Origin: Paraburkholderia susongensis
Lineage (GTDB): Bacteria; Pseudomonadota; Gammaproteobacteria; Burkholderiales; Burkholderiaceae
DNA: 64,000 nucleotides
Assembly: GCF_900177725.1 (NCBI RefSeq)
Contig: NZ_FXAT01000014.1
Coordinates: 62,001 to 126,000, forward strand
Reading direction: 5' to 3'
How positions within the stretch are numbered: the first letter of the stretch is position 1; every line of letters starts with the position of its first letter. The translations under genes and the position numbers were made by a program. Below the pieces are notes generated by a model. The model saw nothing but the letters and a program-made list of their open reading frames with translations, searched no databases and had not been told where the DNA came from. Shown one piece after another: positions 1-8,886 of this stretch.

Positions 1-165
1 CGCACCTTCGAGACGATGCGCCTGTCGTTCATCGTCAACCGGCCGGACGTGGAGCCGGGCTTCCGTCTGCAACGCCAGGACGTGCAAGGGCGGACGCAGC
101 GCTACAGCATCGCGGGCTATGCGAGCGAGCGGCCGGCGGGCGAGCGTTACGGCGAGGCACGCTGA
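1..165 (+). CDS. cbbS: RuBisCO small subunit, form IC (3' part)
   Basis: The window opens inside this gene; 54 codons and the stop are present. The visible C-terminal segment carries the FETMRLSFIVNRP stretch followed by EPGFRLQRQDV and GRTQRY, which I recognise as the C-terminal beta-hairpin extension of red-type (form IC/ID) small subunits. The small subunit caps the L8S8 RuBisCO holoenzyme that fixes CO2 in the Calvin cycle. cbbX follows 55 nt downstream, the usual order for red-type operons. cbbL should lie just to the left of the window. Nothing is odd in the visible part. Confidence 0.93.
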   Translation, partial: RTFETMRLSFIVNRPDVEPGFRLQRQDVQGRTQRYSIAGYASERPAGERYGEAR

Positions 166-220
166 CCCGTTCGACCAACCGCCCAACGATCCGCGCGCTG
201 ACCCGCTGCAAGGAGAAACC

Positions 221-1267
221 ATGACAGACGCCGCCATAGCCGACGCAAGCCCGCCGTCCACCGCGCAGGCCGCCGCCGCTACCGCCGACATCGCCACCGA
301 CGGCGACGCGCGCGCTTCGTGCCGCGACGCGGCGCAAGTCGATCTCGCGGCGCTCTATCGCGACTCTGGCATCGGCGAGGTGCTCGGCGAACTCGAGCGC
401 GATCTGGTCGGACTCGCACCGGTGAAGACCCGCATCCGCGAGGTGGCCGCGCATTTGCTGGTCGAACGTGCGCGCGCCTCGCTCGGTCTCGCGGGCGGCG
501 CGCCGACGCTGCACATGTGCTTCTCCGGCAATCCCGGCACCGGCAAGACGACCGTCGCGCTGCGCATGGCCGAGGTGCTGCACCGGCTCGGCTACATTCG
601 CCGCAACCATCTGGTCTCGGTGACGCGCGACGACCTGGTCGGTCAGTACATCGGCCATACCGCGCCGAAAACGCGCGACGTGTTGAAGCGCGCAATGGGC
701 GGCGTGCTGTTCATCGACGAAGCGTATTACCTGTATCGCCCGGAAAACGAGCGCGACTACGGTCAGGAAGCGATCGAGATTCTGCTGCAGACGATGGAGA
801 ACCAGCGCAGCGATCTGGTCGTGATCCTGGCCGGCTACGCGTCGCGGATGGAGGTGTTCTTCGAGAGCAATCCCGGTTTTCGTTCGCGCATCGCGCATCA
901 CATCACGTTTCCCGATTACGCCGAAACGGAACTGCTCGAGATCGCCGAGCGCATGCTCGGGACCCTGCATTACCGCTTCGACGCTGCTTCGCGGCGCGCG
1001 TTTGCGGACTATCTGGCGCGGCGCATCCGTCAGCCGAATTTCGCCAATGCGCGCTCGGTGCGTAACGCGCTCGACCGCGCGCGGCTGCGCCAGGCGAATC
1101 GCCTGTTCGCGTCGGCGCTGCAAGGCGGCCAGCCGCTCGATGCCGACGCACTCACGCTGATCGACGCCGCCGACGTGCGCGCGAGCCGCGTGTTCGACGA
1201 GCAGGCGGCGTGTGCGCCGCCGCAGTCGTTATCGGCAGAGCACGCCGTCACGGGGCCGCCGGGCTGA
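221..1267 (+). CDS. cbbX: CbbX, AAA+ RuBisCO activase
   Basis: Hexameric AAA+ motor that remodels inhibited red-type RuBisCO by pulling on the large-subunit C-terminus. The 348-aa product has Walker A GNPGTGKT at residues 103-110, the aromatic pore loop YIG near 143-145, and Walker B VLFIDEA near 162-168, followed by the NPGFRSR arginine-finger region. I start it at the ATG preceded by AAGGAGA; an upstream in-frame extension has no ribosome site. The first ~40 residues are Ala/Asp-rich and look disordered, longer than typical CbbX. It lies between cbbS and fbp, so co-expression with RuBisCO is expected. Confidence 0.96.
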   Translation: MTDAAIADASPPSTAQAAAATADIATDGDARASCRDAAQVDLAALYRDSGIGEVLGELERDLVGLAPVKTRIREVAAHLLVERARASLGLAGGAPTLHMCFSGNPGTGKTTVALRMAEVLHRLGYIRRNHLVSVTRDDLVGQYIGHTAPKTRDVLKRAMGGVLFIDEAYYLYRPENERDYGQEAIEILLQTMENQRSDLVVILAGYASRMEVFFESNPGFRSRIAHHITFPDYAETELLEIAERMLGTLHYRFDAASRRAFADYLARRIRQPNFANARSVRNALDRARLRQANRLFASALQGGQPLDADALTLIDAADVRASRVFDEQAACAPPQSLSAEHAVTGPPG

Positions 1268-1333
1268 GTCTCGGCACTGATTCACGCCACCGAGTCACGC
1301 CACCGAGTCACGACATCTTCCAGGGAGAACGCC

Positions 1334-2458
1334 ATGCAGGACGGACGTACGACACTTTCGAAGTTCCTGATCGACACACTCGACCGGCAGCCGTGCGCGA
1401 GCACGCAGGGAATGGCAGGGCTCTCGGCGCTCCTGATCGACGTGGCGGCGGCGATCAAATCGATCTCGGCGATGCTCACGAAGGGCGCGCTCGGCGGCCA
1501 CTACGGCTCCGCGCAAACCGTCAACACGCACGGCGAGGAACAGAAGAAGCTCGATGTCGCAACCAACGAGATCTTCGTGCAGCAATGCGAGTGGGACGGC
1601 CTGCTCGCGGCGATGGTCTCCGAGGAAATGGAGGACGTGTACGCGATTCCGTCGGGCTACCCGCGCGGCGAATATCTGCTTGCGTTCGACCCGCTCGACG
1701 GTTCGTCGAATATCGACATCAACGGTGTAGTGGGCTCGATTTTTTCGGTGCTGCGCACGCGCGACCCGGCAGATAGTGCGGCGACCGAATCAGCGGATGA
1801 ATCAGCGAATGAAGCCGCGTTTTTGCGGCCTGGCTGCGAGCAGGTCGCGGCTGGCTACGCCGTGTACGGACCCTCGACGATGCTCGTGCTGTCGGTCGGC
1901 AACGGCACGCATGGCTTCACGCTCGAACGCGACATCGGCAACTTCGTGCTCACGCATTCGAACATCCGGATTCCTGACGATACCGCCGAATTCGCGATCA
2001 ACGCATCGAACGAACGCTTCTGGGAACCGCCCGTGCGCCGCTATGTGCAGGAATGCAAGGACGGGCGCAGCGGCTGCCGCGCACGCGACTTCAACATGCG
2101 CTGGATCGCTTCGATGGTCGCGGAAGTGCATCGCATCCTGATGCGCGGCGGCGTCTTCATGTATCCGCGCGATTCGAAAACCCCGGCGATGGAAGGACGC
2201 CTGCGCCTGCTCTACGAAGCGAACCCGATGAGCTTTCTCATCGAGCAGGCGGGCGGTCTTGCGATTACCGGGCGCGAGCGCATTCTCGACGTCCGCCCGC
2301 ATGCGCTGCATGGCCGCGTGCCGGTGATCCTCGGCTCGAAGAACGAGGTCGAGCGTATCGCGCGCTACCACGGCGAATACGACCGCGGCGAGGACAAGCC
2401 CTTCACGTCGCCGCTGTTCGGCACTCGCTCGCTGTTCCTGCCTGACTTTACGGCTTGA
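1334..2458 (+). CDS. cbbF: Fructose-1,6-bisphosphatase class I
   Basis: Hydrolyses fructose-1,6-bisphosphate (and possibly sedoheptulose-1,7-bisphosphate) in the regenerative part of the Calvin cycle. The 374-aa product shows the class I metal-binding signature DPLDGSSN at 119-126 and the C-terminal substrate region KTPAMEGRLRLLYEANPMS. A Ser/Glu/Asp/Ala-rich stretch near 147-162 (SAATESADESANEA) looks like a small repeat insertion in a surface loop. An AGGGAGA ribosome site precedes the ATG. The 66-nt gap from cbbX contains a direct repeat of TCACGCCACCGAG. Confidence 0.95.
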   Translation: MQDGRTTLSKFLIDTLDRQPCASTQGMAGLSALLIDVAAAIKSISAMLTKGALGGHYGSAQTVNTHGEEQKKLDVATNEIFVQQCEWDGLLAAMVSEEMEDVYAIPSGYPRGEYLLAFDPLDGSSNIDINGVVGSIFSVLRTRDPADSAATESADESANEAAFLRPGCEQVAAGYAVYGPSTMLVLSVGNGTHGFTLERDIGNFVLTHSNIRIPDDTAEFAINASNERFWEPPVRRYVQECKDGRSGCRARDFNMRWIASMVAEVHRILMRGGVFMYPRDSKTPAMEGRLRLLYEANPMSFLIEQAGGLAITGRERILDVRPHALHGRVPVILGSKNEVERIARYHGEYDRGEDKPFTSPLFGTRSLFLPDFTA

Positions 2459-2554
2459 TGCGCGGCCTGATGCGCGGCGGGAGGAACGGCGGCAAGCAAA
2501 GCCGCGAGAGTGGTCGCGAGAGCAGCCAGAACATTGTCATCCGGAGACGAAAGC

Positions 2555-3427
2555 ATGTCAGTCAAACATCCGATCATCGCAGTGACCGGCTCGAGCGGCG
2601 CGGGCACCACCACCGTCATGAAGAGCTTCATGCATATTTTCAGGCGCGAGCACATCAACGCACAGATCGTCGAGGGCGACGCGTTCCATCGCTACGACCG
2701 CAACGGCATGCGCGCGGCCATGAAGGAGCATGAACGCGACGGCGCGCCCAATTTCAGCCATTTCGGCCCCGAGGCGAATCTGCTCGAAGAACTCGAGACG
2801 CTCTTCACGCGCTACGGCGAAAACGGCACCGGCGAGTTTCGCCACTACGTGCACGACGCGGCCGAAGCGCAGCTCTACAAGCAGGATGGCGGCACCTTCA
2901 CGCCGTGGGAGGAGGTCGCGTCCGGCACCGATCTGATGTTCTACGAAGGGCTGCACGGCGCGGCCGTGACCGACAAGGTCGACATTGCGCGGCATGCGGA
3001 TCTGCTGATCGGCGTCGTGCCGATCATCAACCTCGAATGGATCCAGAAGCTGCACCGCGATCAGACCATGCGCGGCTATTCGCACGAAGCGGTGGTCGAC
3101 ACGATCCTGCGGCGCATGCCGGACTACGTGAATTACATCTGCCCGCAGTTCTCGCGCACGCATGTGAACTTCCAGCGCGTGCCGACCGTGGACACCTCGA
3201 ATCCGTTCACCGCCCGCGAGATTCCGCAGCCCGACGAGAGCTTCGTCGTGATCCGCTTCGCGCGGCCGAAGGGCATCGACTTCCAGTATCTGCTGACGAT
3301 GCTGCACGACTCGTTCATGTCGCGCCCGAACGTGATCGTCGTGCCGGGCGGCAAGATGGGACTCGCGATGCAACTGATCTTCACGCCGATGATTCTGCAA
3401 CTGATCGACCGGCGCTCGCGCGCCTGA
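2555..3427 (+). CDS. cbbP: Phosphoribulokinase (proteobacterial type)
   Basis: Phosphorylates ribulose-5-phosphate to ribulose-1,5-bisphosphate, the committed RuBisCO substrate step. The 290-aa length matches the short octameric bacterial PRK class. P-loop GSSGAGTTT starts at residue 12 and is followed by the EGDAFHRYDR segment typical of this family. I prefer the ATG at 2555, preceded by CGGAGA, over an upstream in-frame start 45 nt earlier. It sits 96 nt after fbp and 34 nt before tkt. Confidence 0.96.
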   Translation: MSVKHPIIAVTGSSGAGTTTVMKSFMHIFRREHINAQIVEGDAFHRYDRNGMRAAMKEHERDGAPNFSHFGPEANLLEELETLFTRYGENGTGEFRHYVHDAAEAQLYKQDGGTFTPWEEVASGTDLMFYEGLHGAAVTDKVDIARHADLLIGVVPIINLEWIQKLHRDQTMRGYSHEAVVDTILRRMPDYVNYICPQFSRTHVNFQRVPTVDTSNPFTAREIPQPDESFVVIRFARPKGIDFQYLLTMLHDSFMSRPNVIVVPGGKMGLAMQLIFTPMILQLIDRRSRA

Positions 3428-3461
3428 AGCGTGCCCGATTCATTTCGCAAGGAGAGATTCG

Positions 3462-5633
3462 ATGAGTGCTGTCGCGCAACCGCTTACCGTCCCTGCCACC
3501 CGCTCGATGGCCGACGCGCTGCGCATGCTCGCGATCGACGCGGTCGAAGCGGCGAAATCAGGACACCCCGGCATGCCGCTCGGTATGGCCGAGATCGCCG
3601 TCGCGTTGTGGAGCCGCCATCTGAAGCACAATCCGCGCAACCCGGCATGGCCCGACCGCGACCGTTTCATCCTGTCCAACGGACATGGCTCGATGCTGCT
3701 CTACGCGCTGCTGCATCTGAGCGGCTACGACCTGCCGATCGACGAGTTGAAGCGCTTTCGCCAGTTGCATAGCAAAACGCCGGGGCATCCCGAAGCGGGC
3801 GTCACGCCGGGCGTCGAAACGACCACGGGGCCGCTCGGCCAGGGACTCGCGAACGGCGTCGGCATGGCGCTCGCCGAGGCGCTGCTCGCGCGCGAGTTCA
3901 ACCGGCCCGGGCATCGCATCGTCGATCATCGCACCTATGTGTTCGCGGGCGACGGCTGCCTGATGGAAGGCATCTCGCACGAAGCGGCGTCGCTGGCGGG
4001 CACGCTACAGCTCGACAAGCTCACGGTGCTCTACGACGACAACGGCATTTCGATCGACGGTCATGTCGCGCAGTGGTTCGCCGACGATACGCCCGCGCGC
4101 TTCGAGGCCTACGGCTGGCACGTCGTGCGCGAGGTGGACGGCCATGACGTGGACGCGGTGGATCGCGCGTTGCAGCAGGCGCATGGCACTGGCCGGCCGA
4201 CGCTGATCTGCTGCCGCACGGTGATCGGCCAGGGCTCGCCGTCGAAGGCGGGCACCCACGACGTGCACGGCGCGCCGCTCGGCGCCGACGAAGTCGAACG
4301 CACGCGCCGCGCGCTCGGCTGGCCGCATCCGCCGTTCGAGATTCCGGACGAAATCCGCGCGCTGTTCGATGCGAGTGCGCGTGGTCTCGCCGACGAAGCC
4401 GAATGGAGCGAGCATTTCGAGGCGTATCGCAAGCACTATCCGAACGAGGCCGCCGAGTTCGAACGGCGCATTCAGGACAGGCTGCCCGCGCATTGGCGCG
4501 ACGCGGTTCGCGCGCTGCTGCGCGATGCCGATTGCGCGGCCGCGACAGTCGCGACGCGCAAGGCCTCGCAGCAAGCGATCGCCGCGCTCGCGCGCAGCCT
4601 GCCGGAAATGCTCGGCGGCTCGGCCGACCTGACCGGCTCGAATCTGACGGACTGGCCGGGCGCGATCGACGTCGGCATCGACAGAGATGACAACGGCAGC
4701 GACAACGGAAACGAGAGCGGAAACGGCAGTGGAAACAGAAGCGGCAACGGAAACAACGACAACGGCGGCAACAGCAGCAACAACAGCAACAACAGCAACA
4801 ACAGCAACGCCCTGCGCGGCGGCAACTACGTGCACTACGGCGTGCGCGAATTCGGCATGAGCGCGGTGATGAACGGCATCGCACTGCATCGCGGCTACCT
4901 GCCGTTCGGCGGCACGTTCCTCACGTTCTCCGACTATTCGCGCAACGCGTTGCGCATGGCCGCGCTGATGAAAACGCGCTCGATCTTCGTCTTCACGCAC
5001 GATTCGATCGGCCTCGGCGAGGATGGCCCGACGCACCAGGCGGTCGAACATGCGGCGAGCCTCAGGCTGATTCCGGGGCTCGACGTCTGGCGTCCGTGCG
5101 ACACGGTCGAGACCGCGCAGGCATGGGTCAGCGCGGTCGAGCGCAAAGGACCTTCGTGTCTGCTGCTGAGCCGGCAGAACCTGCCGTTCGTCGCGCGCTC
5201 CGGCGAGCAGATCGCCGCGATTGCACACGGCGGCTATGTGTTGCGCGACTGGCCGAGCGACCTCGCGCCTACACAGCATGCGCGGGTCGTGCTGATCGCG
5301 ACCGGCTCCGAAGTCGCGCTCGCGCTCGATGCAATCGCACAGCTCGAAGCCGCTGGTATCGCCGCGCGCGTCGTGTCGATGCCGTCCACCACCGTGTTCG
5401 ACCGGCAAGCGCTCGCGTGGCGCGAGGCGGTGCTGCCGCCGGGCGTGCCGCGCGTCGCGGTCGAAGCGGGCGTGCGCGCGTTCTGGCGGCAATACGTCGG
5501 GCTCGACGGCGGCGTCGTGGGTATCGATACGTTCGGCGAATCGGCCCCGGCGGCGGCGTTGTTCGCGCATTTCAACCTGAGCGCGCAGGCGGTGGTGGAC
5601 GAAGCCCATCGCGTCGCGCACGGTGTGCGCTGA
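3462..5633 (+). CDS. cbbT: Transketolase with Asn/Ser/Gly repeat insertion
   Basis: Transfers two-carbon ketol units between sugar phosphates in ribulose-5-phosphate regeneration. N-terminal TPP domain: SGHPGMPLG with His35, and the GDGCLMEG thiamine/Mg motif near 163. Pyr domain: YVHYGVREFGMSAVMNG and the THDSIGLGEDGPTHQ segment. At 723 aa it is longer than the usual ~660-680 aa because residues ~408-449 are almost only N, S, G and D, encoded by tandem repeats (4684-4809), inserted between the TPP and Pyr domains just before GGNYVHYG. The reading frame is open throughout. AAGGAGAG precedes the ATG. Confidence 0.95.
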   Translation: MSAVAQPLTVPATRSMADALRMLAIDAVEAAKSGHPGMPLGMAEIAVALWSRHLKHNPRNPAWPDRDRFILSNGHGSMLLYALLHLSGYDLPIDELKRFRQLHSKTPGHPEAGVTPGVETTTGPLGQGLANGVGMALAEALLAREFNRPGHRIVDHRTYVFAGDGCLMEGISHEAASLAGTLQLDKLTVLYDDNGISIDGHVAQWFADDTPARFEAYGWHVVREVDGHDVDAVDRALQQAHGTGRPTLICCRTVIGQGSPSKAGTHDVHGAPLGADEVERTRRALGWPHPPFEIPDEIRALFDASARGLADEAEWSEHFEAYRKHYPNEAAEFERRIQDRLPAHWRDAVRALLRDADCAAATVATRKASQQAIAALARSLPEMLGGSADLTGSNLTDWPGAIDVGIDRDDNGSDNGNESGNGSGNRSGNGNNDNGGNSSNNSNNSNNSNALRGGNYVHYGVREFGMSAVMNGIALHRGYLPFGGTFLTFSDYSRNALRMAALMKTRSIFVFTHDSIGLGEDGPTHQAVEHAASLRLIPGLDVWRPCDTVETAQAWVSAVERKGPSCLLLSRQNLPFVARSGEQIAAIAHGGYVLRDWPSDLAPTQHARVVLIATGSEVALALDAIAQLEAAGIAARVVSMPSTTVFDRQALAWREAVLPPGVPRVAVEAGVRAFWRQYVGLDGGVVGIDTFGESAPAAALFAHFNLSAQAVVDEAHRVAHGVR
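4684..4809 (+). repeat. Degenerate tandem repeat inside tkt
   Basis: A run of AAC/GGC/AGC codons ending in three perfect copies of the 9-mer AACAGCAAC. It keeps frame and encodes a ~42-residue Asn/Ser/Gly linker. It lies in an interdomain loop where transketolases normally have a short variable segment. Confidence 0.85.
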
Positions 5634-5713
5634 GCGCTGAGCACCGCACACCGCTCGACGCCGTCCGGCCCGGCGCCGCTCAAGCCGATTCCCTTCCCAT
5701 CGAGGAGCATGCA

Positions 5714-6751
5714 ATGGCCTTCATCACCCTGCGGCAACTGCTGGATCACGCGGCCGAACACGACTACGGCGTGCCCGCGTTCAACGTCAACAACATGGAG
5801 CAGATTCACGCGATCATGCGCGCCGCCGAAGCCACCCGCAGTCCGGTGATCCTGCAGGCGTCGGCGGGCGCGCGCAAGTACGCGGGCGAGCCTTACCTGC
5901 GTCATCTCGTGCTCGCGGCCATCGAGGCGCACCCGGACATTCCGCTCGTGCTGCATCAGGATCACGGCGCGAGCCCCGCGGTGTGTCAGCAGGCGATCCG
6001 CTCGGGCTTCACGTCGGTGATGATGGACGGCTCGCTGCTGCCGGACCAGAAAACGCCCGCCGCCTACGACTACAACGTCGACGTGAGCCGGCGCGTGGTG
6101 GATGCGGCGCACGCGGTGGGCGTGTCGGTGGAAGGCGAGCTGGGCTGCCTCGGCTCGCTCGAAACCGGTTCGGCGGGCGAAGAGGACGGCGTCGGCGCGG
6201 CAGGCAAGCTCGCGCGCGAAGACCTGCTCACCGATCCGGACGAAGCGCGCCGTTTCGTCGAAGCGACCGGTGTCGACGCGCTCGCGATCGCGATCGGCAC
6301 CTCGCATGGCGCGTACAAGTTCAGCCGCGAGCCGACCGGCGACATTCTCGCGATCGACCGGATCGCCGACATTCACGCGCATGTGCCGAACACGCATCTG
6401 GTGATGCATGGTTCGTCGTCGGTGCCGCAGGAGTGGCTCGCGGTGATCCGCGAATATGGGGGCGAGATTCCGACCACCTACGGCGTGCCGGTCGAGGAAA
6501 TCCGCCGCGGCATCGCGCATGGCGTGCGCAAGGTCAATATCGACACCGACATCCGGCTCGCGATGAGCGGCGCGATGCGCAAGTCGCTCGCGAGCGCGCG
6601 TTCCGAGTTCGATCCGCGCGCGGCGTTGAAGGCCGCCACGGCGGCCGCGAGCGCGATCTGCGTCGAGCGCTTCGAGGCGTTCGGTTGCGCGGGCCAGGCG
6701 GCGCGCATCAAGCCGCTGCCGCTCGATGCGATGGCGAGCCGTTACCACTAG
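5714..6751 (+). CDS. cbbA: Fructose-bisphosphate aldolase class II (Calvin type)
   Basis: Zn-dependent aldolase condensing DHAP with glyceraldehyde-3-phosphate or erythrose-4-phosphate. The 345-aa protein begins MAFITLRQLLDHAA, has the VLHQDHGAS Asp/His catalytic/metal segment near 79-86, EGELGCLGSLE, GTSHGAYKF and the VMHGSSSVP phosphate site, all characteristic of the Calvin-cycle class II subtype. Start is the ATG 7 nt after GAGGAG; the same frame is open upstream but has no better start. It is 80 nt after tkt and 20 nt before rpe. Confidence 0.96.
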   Translation: MAFITLRQLLDHAAEHDYGVPAFNVNNMEQIHAIMRAAEATRSPVILQASAGARKYAGEPYLRHLVLAAIEAHPDIPLVLHQDHGASPAVCQQAIRSGFTSVMMDGSLLPDQKTPAAYDYNVDVSRRVVDAAHAVGVSVEGELGCLGSLETGSAGEEDGVGAAGKLAREDLLTDPDEARRFVEATGVDALAIAIGTSHGAYKFSREPTGDILAIDRIADIHAHVPNTHLVMHGSSSVPQEWLAVIREYGGEIPTTYGVPVEEIRRGIAHGVRKVNIDTDIRLAMSGAMRKSLASARSEFDPRAALKAATAAASAICVERFEAFGCAGQAARIKPLPLDAMASRYH

Positions 6752-6771
6752 TCACTTGCGGGGAGAACGCG

Positions 6772-7479
6772 ATGCGCGAATTCCTGATTGCTCCGTCGCT
6801 GCTGTCGGCGGATTTTGCCCGGCTCGCCGACGAGATTCGCGACGTGACGGCGGCCGGCGCGGACTGGATCCATTTCGACGTGATGGACAACCACTACGTG
6901 CCGAACCTCACCGCCGGGCCGCTCGTGTGCTCGGCGATCCGGCCGTACACGACGCTGCCGTTCGACGTGCATCTGATGACCATGCCGGTCGATTCGCTCG
7001 TCGGCGCGTTTGCCGAGGCGGGCGCGAACGTCATCAGCTTTCATCCGGAGGCGTCGCTGCATGTGCACCGGACCATCGAACTGATCCGCTCGCACGGCGC
7101 GCGCGCCGGGCTCGCGCTGAACCCGGCCACGCCGCTCGCGGTGCTCGACCACGTGCTGGACCTGCTCGACGTCGTGCTCGTGATGTCGGTCAATCCGGGC
7201 TTCGGCGGCCAGGCGTTCATTGCGCAAACGCTGGACAAGCTGCGGCTGTTGCGCAAGCGGGTCGACGCGACGATGCAGCGCACCGGGCGCCCGCTCCTGA
7301 TCGAAGTGGACGGCGGCGTGAAGGCGTCGAACATTGCGCGGATCGCCGAGGCGGGCGCCGATGTATTCGTCGCGGGTTCGGCGGTGTTCGGCACGAGCGA
7401 TCGCGCGCAGGCGATTCGCTGCATGCGGGGTGAGCTCGCGACTGTCGGGGAACACGCGGACCTTGCGGCGATGAAATGA
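6772..7479 (+). CDS. cbbE: Ribulose-phosphate 3-epimerase
   Basis: Interconverts xylulose-5-phosphate and ribulose-5-phosphate for the Calvin cycle. The 235-aa TIM barrel shows IAPSLLSADFA at the N-terminus, the metal site HFDVMDNHYVPNLT near 34-47, VMSVNPGFGGQ and the final VDGGVK. GGGGAGA precedes the ATG. It is the last gene of the cbb operon visible here; the next gene is convergent 24 nt away, with no obvious terminator between them. A phosphoglycolate phosphatase gene, often near cbb genes, is absent. Confidence 0.96.
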   Translation: MREFLIAPSLLSADFARLADEIRDVTAAGADWIHFDVMDNHYVPNLTAGPLVCSAIRPYTTLPFDVHLMTMPVDSLVGAFAEAGANVISFHPEASLHVHRTIELIRSHGARAGLALNPATPLAVLDHVLDLLDVVLVMSVNPGFGGQAFIAQTLDKLRLLRKRVDATMQRTGRPLLIEVDGGVKASNIARIAEAGADVFVAGSAVFGTSDRAQAIRCMRGELATVGEHADLAAMK

Positions 7480-7503
7480 CGGCACGCCGGTTTGAGGGAT
7501 GCT

Positions 7504-8886
7504 TCAACGCTTTTTCATCGTCTCGCCCGGCGCGCACCACGCGCTCAGGTCTTCTTCCGGTCGATCGACCGCGCAGCCCCAGTCGAGCGGCTGGTCCTGA
7601 TCGAAACGCTTGCCGAGCCGCCAGGCGATCTCCGCGCGCGCGAGCTGCACGCCCATATAGAACGCGTGAGCGCCATCGTTCTCGAGATTCAGCTGCGGAT
7701 AGAGCACGAACGGATCGCCGCCGAGCTGGTGGCCGTCGCGGTTGTACACGTGAATGCCGTCGGCGCTGATCTGCACGCGGAAATTCGGATCGCGCACGCC
7801 ACGGGCAAGCTCGTCGATTTCAGCGGCGCTATACGGAAACGGCCGTTTCGCGTGGACGGTCGCGAGATCGCTGTTGATCCCTTTGGGCAGCACCTGCGCG
7901 TCGCGCGCGGCATGCATCACGCGGCGCGCGACGTCGGCCTCGCGCAGCGCGCGCCGCGCATGCAGACTCACCGACGTCGTGAGCACCGCGCCGATCCGCA
8001 ATTCGGCGGCCATTCCGAGCAGCACCGCGTTGATGCCGCTCGTGTCGGCTTCGGTCAACTCGGTCACGTTGCCGATGCCCATCATGATCGCGATGTCCGG
8101 ATAGCGTTCGCGCAAGCGCACGTAGCGCGCCACCGACGCAGCCAGCCCGAACGGAATCGGATCGAGAATCGGATCGGCGAGAAATGCGCGGCCCCGTGCG
8201 GACAGCATGTCGATCGCGGCGTCGAGCGAGGCCGGGTCGGCGGGTTCGCGCGCGACGAGGATCGGCGTCGCCGGCACCTCGTCGGCGATCCACAGCGTGT
8301 CGAGGTTCAGGCTCATCAGGTAGTCGGCGCCCGCGTGGCCGCCGCGCAGCAGTTCTTCGTTGCGCATCGAATCGACGCTCACGCGGTAGCCTTCGTCCTT
8401 CAGCCGCCGCACTGCGTCTTCGAGATGCGGAAACGGCGTGTCCGGCAGGCAGCCGACGTCGATCACGTCGGCGCCCTGGGCAGCATACTCGCGCGCCCGC
8501 GCGGCGATGCCGTCGAGGTCGAGGCGCGGCGCGTCGACGATCTCCGCGAAAATCTCGGTGTCGTAGCGGCTCAGGTCGAACGGCTTCGCCTTGCGGCCGA
8601 AAAATTGCGGCAGGTCTTTCACTTCTTCGGGGCCGCGTTCGAACGGCACGCCATAGTGCGCGCTCAGCGCATCGAGATCACCGCGGCAGCGCCCCGGCAC
8701 GATTACGCGCTGCGCGTCGAGCGGCGCCGGCACTCTGCGCTGGATCATCTCGGCGGTCATCAGCGCGGCGACTTGCAGGCCGATTTCGCGGACTTCCCAA
8801 CTGAACGGCGTCGGCGCCATGCTGTCGAGCACACGCAGCAGGCTCGGTTCGGCGAGCCGGCCGGTCAGGAAGAGGAGGTGGTCCAT
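7504..8886 (-). CDS. Dihydropteroate-synthase-related protein (DUF6513 type), H4MPT synthesis
   Basis: 460 aa. The middle has a dihydropteroate-synthase-like TIM barrel: AAQGADVIDVGCLPDTPF, VSVDSMRN near the centre, then LADPILDPIPFG and MMGIGNVTELTEAD. An N-terminal LLFLTGRLAEPSL module is known from methylotroph and methanogen proteins associated with tetrahydromethanopterin biosynthesis. The exact reaction is not established to my knowledge. The start is taken at MDHLLFLTGRL; an upstream Arg-rich in-frame extension overlaps dmrB and looks spurious. The ATG lies 22 nt inside the end of dmrB, suggesting translational coupling. Confidence 0.72.
   Translation of the reverse strand: MDHLLFLTGRLAEPSLLRVLDSMAPTPFSWEVREIGLQVAALMTAEMIQRRVPAPLDAQRVIVPGRCRGDLDALSAHYGVPFERGPEEVKDLPQFFGRKAKPFDLSRYDTEIFAEIVDAPRLDLDGIAARAREYAAQGADVIDVGCLPDTPFPHLEDAVRRLKDEGYRVSVDSMRNEELLRGGHAGADYLMSLNLDTLWIADEVPATPILVAREPADPASLDAAIDMLSARGRAFLADPILDPIPFGLAASVARYVRLRERYPDIAIMMGIGNVTELTEADTSGINAVLLGMAAELRIGAVLTTSVSLHARRALREADVARRVMHAARDAQVLPKGINSDLATVHAKRPFPYSAAEIDELARGVRDPNFRVQISADGIHVYNRDGHQLGGDPFVLYPQLNLENDGAHAFYMGVQLARAEIAWRLGKRFDQDQPLDWGCAVDRPEEDLSAWCAPGETMKKR

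Noticed and set aside
5096..5713. Long N-terminal extension of the aldolase gene
   Set aside because: Out of frame with and overlapping tkt; Arg-rich, and the conserved aldolase N-terminus starts at the ATG at 5714.
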